From Bacillota bacterium (GTDB lineage Bacteria > Bacillota > Clostridia > Oscillospirales > Ruminococcaceae): a stretch of DNA of 8,034 nt. Where the stretch lies: positions 1-8,034 of the forward strand of contig JAEWYJ010000051.1 in the NCBI GenBank assembly GCA_023395695.1, read 5' to 3'. Shown here one piece after another: positions 5,702 through 8,034 of this stretch; the stretch's first letter is position 1, and the number at the start of each line of letters is the position of its first letter. Both the position numbers and the translations under genes were made by a program. Below the pieces are notes generated by a model that saw nothing but the letters and a program-made list of their open reading frames with translations, was not told the origin of the DNA and did no database searches.

Positions 5702-6138
5702 GAGAGGACGTATTTGTACGTCTGATTAGCCTGCCGCCCACCGTCAAGGGTGTGACGCTGCCAAACCCGGACGGCACCTATTCGGTGTACATTAATAACT
5801 GCCTGTCGTGTGAAGTTCAACAAAAAGCGTTGGAGCACGAGCTGTGCCACATAGAGCACGACCATCTGTACAGCAACGAGCCTGTCGCAGCGGCCGAACG
5901 GCTTGCCGGCGGCCATGTGATGACGTTGCCCACCGAGCCCATTAAGCCGCCGGTTATTACGCTGGAGGGCTATTTTGAACAGGGACTGATGTTTATGAGC
6001 GCCGAGGAATTCAAACGGCGCAAGCAGGCGTCCCGTCGTCGGTTTTTGGCCCGGCGCAGCGTAGCGCAGCAAAGGCTTCCGCCCAGCTATGTTCGCAACC
6101 GGGACGGGCATATTGTCTGTCTGGATATCTGCAAATAG
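5698..6138 (+). CDS. ImmA/IrrE-type zinc metallopeptidase (anti-repressor protease)
   Basis: The start TTG at 5698-5700 overlaps the repressor TGA (TTGA), with AGGAGG at 5685-5690 spaced 7 nt. The 146-residue product has a beta-rich N-terminus and the zinc motif H47-E-L-C-H51 in the helix ALEHELCHIEHDH, as in the ImmA/IrrE (COG2856) family. E67 in AAERLAGG is a possible third ligand. The C-terminal part, about 75-146, is basic (KRRKQASRRRF near 106-116) and of unknown role. In ICEBs1 and related elements this protease cuts the partner repressor after DNA damage or another cue. Here translational coupling and a shared terminator fit the same role. Its stop codon lies inside the terminator stem. 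Confidence 0.88.
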   Translation: MREDVFVRLISLPPTVKGVTLPNPDGTYSVYINNCLSCEVQQKALEHELCHIEHDHLYSNEPVAAAERLAGGHVMTLPTEPIKPPVITLEGYFEQGLMFMSAEEFKRRKQASRRRFLARRSVAQQRLPPSYVRNRDGHIVCLDICK

Positions 6139-6176
6139 TAAAACCGCCGCTGGATGAAGCGGCGGTTTTACTATTT
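6133..6176. terminator. Strong bidirectional terminator hairpin
   Basis: Bases 6133-6150 pair perfectly with 6159-6176 (18 bp) around an 8-nt loop. A GC core (CCGCCGC/GCGGCGG) is flanked by A- and T-rich arms, so it works from both strands. It ends the repressor-peptidase transcript and includes the peptidase stop codon. Confidence 0.9.
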
Positions 6177-6277
6177 AAAGCGTATTGCGCCAGACTGCTA
6201 TTTGTGAACCGCGTCTGACAAAACGACCGTTTTTTATCAGTCTTTTACCTTTTATAAAAAATGCCTTTTGCTTAATG

Positions 6278-6292
6278 GTGCTTTATAAGCAC
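6278..6292. repeat. 15-bp palindrome
   Basis: GTGCTTTATAAGCAC has perfect 6-bp arms around TAT in the non-coding gap. It may be a protein-binding site. No second copy was seen. Confidence 0.35.
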
Positions 6293-6378
6293 ACAGCCGC
6301 TTATTTTGACCGCTTTGCACCGCGCCGGCGGCTACCAATCGACGTGGAGGTTACATTATAAAAGGAAAAGCGCGCCTG

Positions 6379-6403
6379 AGTTTTAATATGTTTTATTAAA
6401 ACT
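6379..6403. repeat. AT-rich inverted repeat upstream of the LytTR regulator
   Basis: AGTTTTAAT (6379-6387) and ATTAAAACT (6395-6403) are perfect 9-bp arms with a 7-nt gap. The AT-only stem makes a terminator unlikely, so a regulator-binding dyad seems better. Confidence 0.4.
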
Positions 6404-6474
6404 GCTATAAAAAAACTAAAAATTTGTATATACATGCTTTTTATTATAATTGTACTAAATATATTTGTTTTGTG

Positions 6475-6503
6475 TTGCGGTATTCTGTAAGTTATTCTAT
6501 AAT
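6475..6503 (+). promoter_or_regulatory. Promoter for the LytTR regulator
   Basis: TTGCGG (6475-6480) and a perfect TATAAT (6498-6503) are 17 bp apart, placing the start near 6510, about 50 nt before the ATG. An imperfect inverted repeat (6501-6512 with 6530-6541) overlaps the -10 region and leader. The -35 match is only moderate. Confidence 0.5.
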
Positions 6504-6560
6504 TATAAAGGACGATTATTGGAAAAAATTCCTTATAATTTAAGCGGTGGGGTACTGTTT

Positions 6561-7283
6561 ATGATACGTGTTGCAATTTGTGATGACGATAAAGCGCTTT
6601 GTTCCCAGCTGGAAGATTTTGTTGTCCGTGCCGGCGGCCATAATAACTTCCATTTTGATATTAATGTATTTTATACAGGGGAATCGCTATGCTGCTGTCT
6701 GAAGGAGGATAAATTTGATCTTATTTTTCTGGATATTGAACTGGCCACGATGACCGGGATTGAAATAGGCCGCCAAATAAGAGACGATTATGAGGACAAC
6801 GAAACACAGATTGTTTTCATATCTGGCATGACGAGCTATGCGATGGCGCTGTTCAAGATACGCCCGCTGGATTATCTCATTAAGCCGCTGGATTATCAGG
6901 CGGTGGAAAGCGTACTTTTAACGGCGGCTAAGCTGTTGCGGTTGAATCGCGATTATTTTGAGTTCAGCGAACAGCGCCATACGATGCGTATACCGGTCAG
7001 TAGCATCCTCTACTTTGAAAGCATGGGGAAAAAGATCCGCCTTGTCACCAAAAATGGCGAGCATGTCTTCTATGGAAAAAAAGACGATATTTTAAATCAG
7101 ATATCTGAGGAGGTTCTTCTGCAAATACATAACTCTTTTTTAATTAATTACAGTCTGGTCGAACAGTACAACTATGCTGAGGTGATGATGATAAACAAAG
7201 ACGTTTTGCCGATCAGTCAGGCCTACAGGAAGCAAATAAGAAGCTGGCTGCTAAGAAAGAAGGGTGGTCGCCGTGACGGATAG
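6561..7283 (+). CDS. LytTR-family response regulator, AgrA-like
   Basis: The ATG at 6561 begins the receiver fold directly (MIRVAICDDD) and has GGTGGGG (6546-6552) 8 nt upstream. An in-frame TTG at 6465 would add 32 residues unrelated to the family and start ahead of the likely promoter. Of 240 residues, about 2-122 are the receiver, with D8-D10 acidic residues, phosphoacceptor D58 in IFLDIE and K108 in LIKPL. About 135-235 form the LytTR DNA-binding domain (RIPVSSILYFES, then HNSFLINYSLV). Such regulators pair with multi-span AgrC-type kinases and control quorum-sensing, bacteriocin or virulence-type genes through direct repeats. The partner kinase gene overlaps its end by 11 nt but is broken, so this regulator may no longer receive its signal. 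No AgrD-like peptide or AgrB protease gene is seen nearby. Confidence 0.9.
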   Translation: MIRVAICDDDKALCSQLEDFVVRAGGHNNFHFDINVFYTGESLCCCLKEDKFDLIFLDIELATMTGIEIGRQIRDDYEDNETQIVFISGMTSYAMALFKIRPLDYLIKPLDYQAVESVLLTAAKLLRLNRDYFEFSEQRHTMRIPVSSILYFESMGKKIRLVTKNGEHVFYGKKDDILNQISEEVLLQIHNSFLINYSLVEQYNYAEVMMINKDVLPISQAYRKQIRSWLLRKKGGRRDG

Positions 7284-7917
7284 CATTTTAATCAATATTA
7301 TTTACTGCTGCTGTAATGCCCTGCGTATATATGCCATTTTTATATTTTTGTCGTTGTTCTTCCGGCGGGAAAAGGGGTTTAAAATAGGGGAATTCACCTG
7401 CTTTGCCGGATATTTTTTAATCAACAGCGCGGCCTACCTGATATGGGAAAATCCGCTGATAAACCTTGCGAATAATATTATTCTGACGCTTTTGCTCACC
7501 TTGCTGTACAAAGCCAGGTGGGTCACCCGCGTCTTGGCGACCATAGTTGTTTTTACAATCAGCATTATCGTCGAAAGTATCGTCGCCGGGCTTTTCAGCT
7601 TTGCGCCAAACATTTTTGAGTCGTCGGTCGTTATTGTCATAACCAGTATGCTGCTGTATGCCGTTGCGTTTAACATCAGGAGCCGTATGGATATGAAGGA
7701 GGACCCCGTTGTTTCGTTTTTTCAGCTTGTTTTTATCAGCCTTATTTCAGCCATAAGCATATTTGTGGCGCTGGTGTTGACCGCCGACCGGCTGCGCAAC
7801 AGCCATGCCTTTATTACGGCCGGTCTGGTGCTATTGCTGTTTATGAATTTTATCGTTATTTATCTTTATGACAGAATTAAAGACAGGGCCAGGCATGTCA
7901 GAACCCAAGAACTAAAG
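7273..7917 (+). pseudogene. AgrC-like sensor histidine kinase, N-terminal part, cut by an insertion sequence
   Basis: The GTG at 7273 follows GGGTGG at 7262-7267 and overlaps the regulator stop by 11 nt. The native part encodes 215 residues with about six membrane helices, near 10-30, 43-59, 67-80, 86-108, 117-134, 148-170 and possibly 178-199. It then begins a basic cytoplasmic segment (YDRIKDRARHV), where an AgrC-type dimerisation helix would start. The dimerisation and HATPase_c domains are missing, because at 7918 the sequence changes to an insertion-sequence end. The frame stays open across the junction for 39 further, unrelated codons to the window edge. Family assignment rests on topology and on its pairing with a LytTR regulator; sequence motifs of the kinase core are absent. 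The rest of the gene may lie beyond the IS. Confidence 0.75.
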
Positions 7918-8034
7918 TGTCCCCTTTGTCAAGACACGAGATTCAACAATCATCATGACACTTCGTGGGTCACGCCACCTGCTCCGCTGTCCTTGTATGC
8001 GCCAGGTAGACCTCTGCCGGGTAGTCGCCGTCGT
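7918..8034. mobile_element. Right end of an IS3-like insertion sequence (continues past window)
   Basis: Coding character stops at 7917, and TGTCCCCTTTGTCAAGACAC begins at 7918. Read on the minus strand the element ends in GGGGACA, so it has the TG...CA terminal bases usual for IS3-family elements. A transposase C-terminus on the minus strand stops about 50 bp inside this end. The other end and the target duplication lie outside the window; AAG or a few more bases before 7918 would be one copy of the duplication. Confidence 0.7.
7970..8034 (-). CDS. Transposase C-terminus, IS3-like integrase family (partial)
   Basis: On the minus strand a frame enters from the window edge and ends at TGA 7972-7970, giving 20 residues, DGDYPAEVYLA followed by HTRTAEQVA. 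The PAEVY(L/F) motif near the C-terminus is typical of the rve-domain transposases of IS3-like elements, whose last residues often read TPAEVY. The catalytic DDE residues are outside the window, so activity cannot be judged. The gene is oriented opposite to the kinase it interrupts. Confidence 0.6.
   Translation of the reverse strand, partial: DGDYPAEVYLAHTRTAEQVA

Larger units (their letters stand above)
6177..6474. other. Non-coding AT-rich gap before the LytTR regulator
   Basis: No gene with a credible ribosome site and start was found on either strand here. The stretch holds two inverted repeats, listed separately, and a GGAGG near 6344-6348 with no usable start after it. A TATAAT at 6445-6450 has only a poorly spaced TTGTAT upstream. 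It becomes strikingly AT-rich after about 6375, unlike the GC-rich genes around it. Confidence 0.6.

Noticed and set aside
5539..6111. 190-codon minus-strand open frame opposite the repressor and peptidase genes
   Set aside because: A compositional shadow of GC-rich coding DNA. The plus-strand proteins have clear domains.
6275..6361. 28-codon open frame in the non-coding gap as an AgrD-like signal peptide gene
   Set aside because: No ribosome site, no amphipathic leader and no Cys-containing signal core.
1..8034. tRNA, rRNA, riboswitch or integrase attachment sites
   Set aside because: I found no cloverleaf, conserved rRNA stretch or known riboswitch core by eye, and no duplicated att-like sequence around the cassette.

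Overview
The window looks like a chromosomal segment of an anaerobic, moderately GC-rich Firmicute, most likely a clostridium of the Oscillospiraceae/Ruminococcaceae type. The basis is: purine-rich Shine-Dalgarno sites before almost every gene, frequent TTG and GTG starts, sigma-A type promoters, a lipoprotein with a DUF2318 cysteine pattern, an OmpR-type two-component pair, an AgrA/LytTR-type regulator and a phage-type DUF1492 protein. The genus cannot be settled from the sequence.

Bases 1-4153 (+ strand) form a probable metal/redox and envelope-signalling block. It holds the C-terminal part of a TauE/SafE-like membrane protein fused to two cupredoxin-like domains, a 49-residue single-helix membrane protein (1278-1427), and a DUF2318 lipoprotein with Cys pairs. 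These three are tightly packed and probably one transcript. A near-consensus promoter (2002-2030), preceded by a long hairpin, then starts an OmpR-family response regulator and its histidine kinase, with 2 nt between the two genes. A bidirectional terminator (4256-4287) separates this block from convergent minus-strand genes.

Bases 4301-6176 form a small regulatory cassette of phage or integrative-element character. On the minus strand are a 61-residue helical protein and a DUF1492 (sigma-70 region 4-like) protein. Divergent from them are an XRE-family repressor and a HExxH metallopeptidase of the ImmA/IrrE type, overlapping by 4 nt and closed by an 18-bp-stem terminator. The AT-rich gap between the two sides holds four copies of an ATTACGA/TCGTAAT-type operator at spacings of 61, 33 and 31 bp. 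Two copies fill exactly the 17-bp spacer of two sigma-A-like promoters that point towards each other. This is a plausible bistable, face-to-face switch and is the most interesting part of the window. No integrase, excisionase or structural phage gene is visible.

Bases 6177-6560 are an AT-rich non-coding stretch with two inverted repeats and a promoter. A LytTR-family response regulator (6561-7283) follows, overlapped by an AgrC-like multi-span sensor kinase gene (from 7273). The kinase is broken at 7918 by the end of an insertion sequence. The IS end starts with TG on the plus strand, and the minus strand carries a transposase C-terminus ending about 50 bp inside it, as in the IS3 family.
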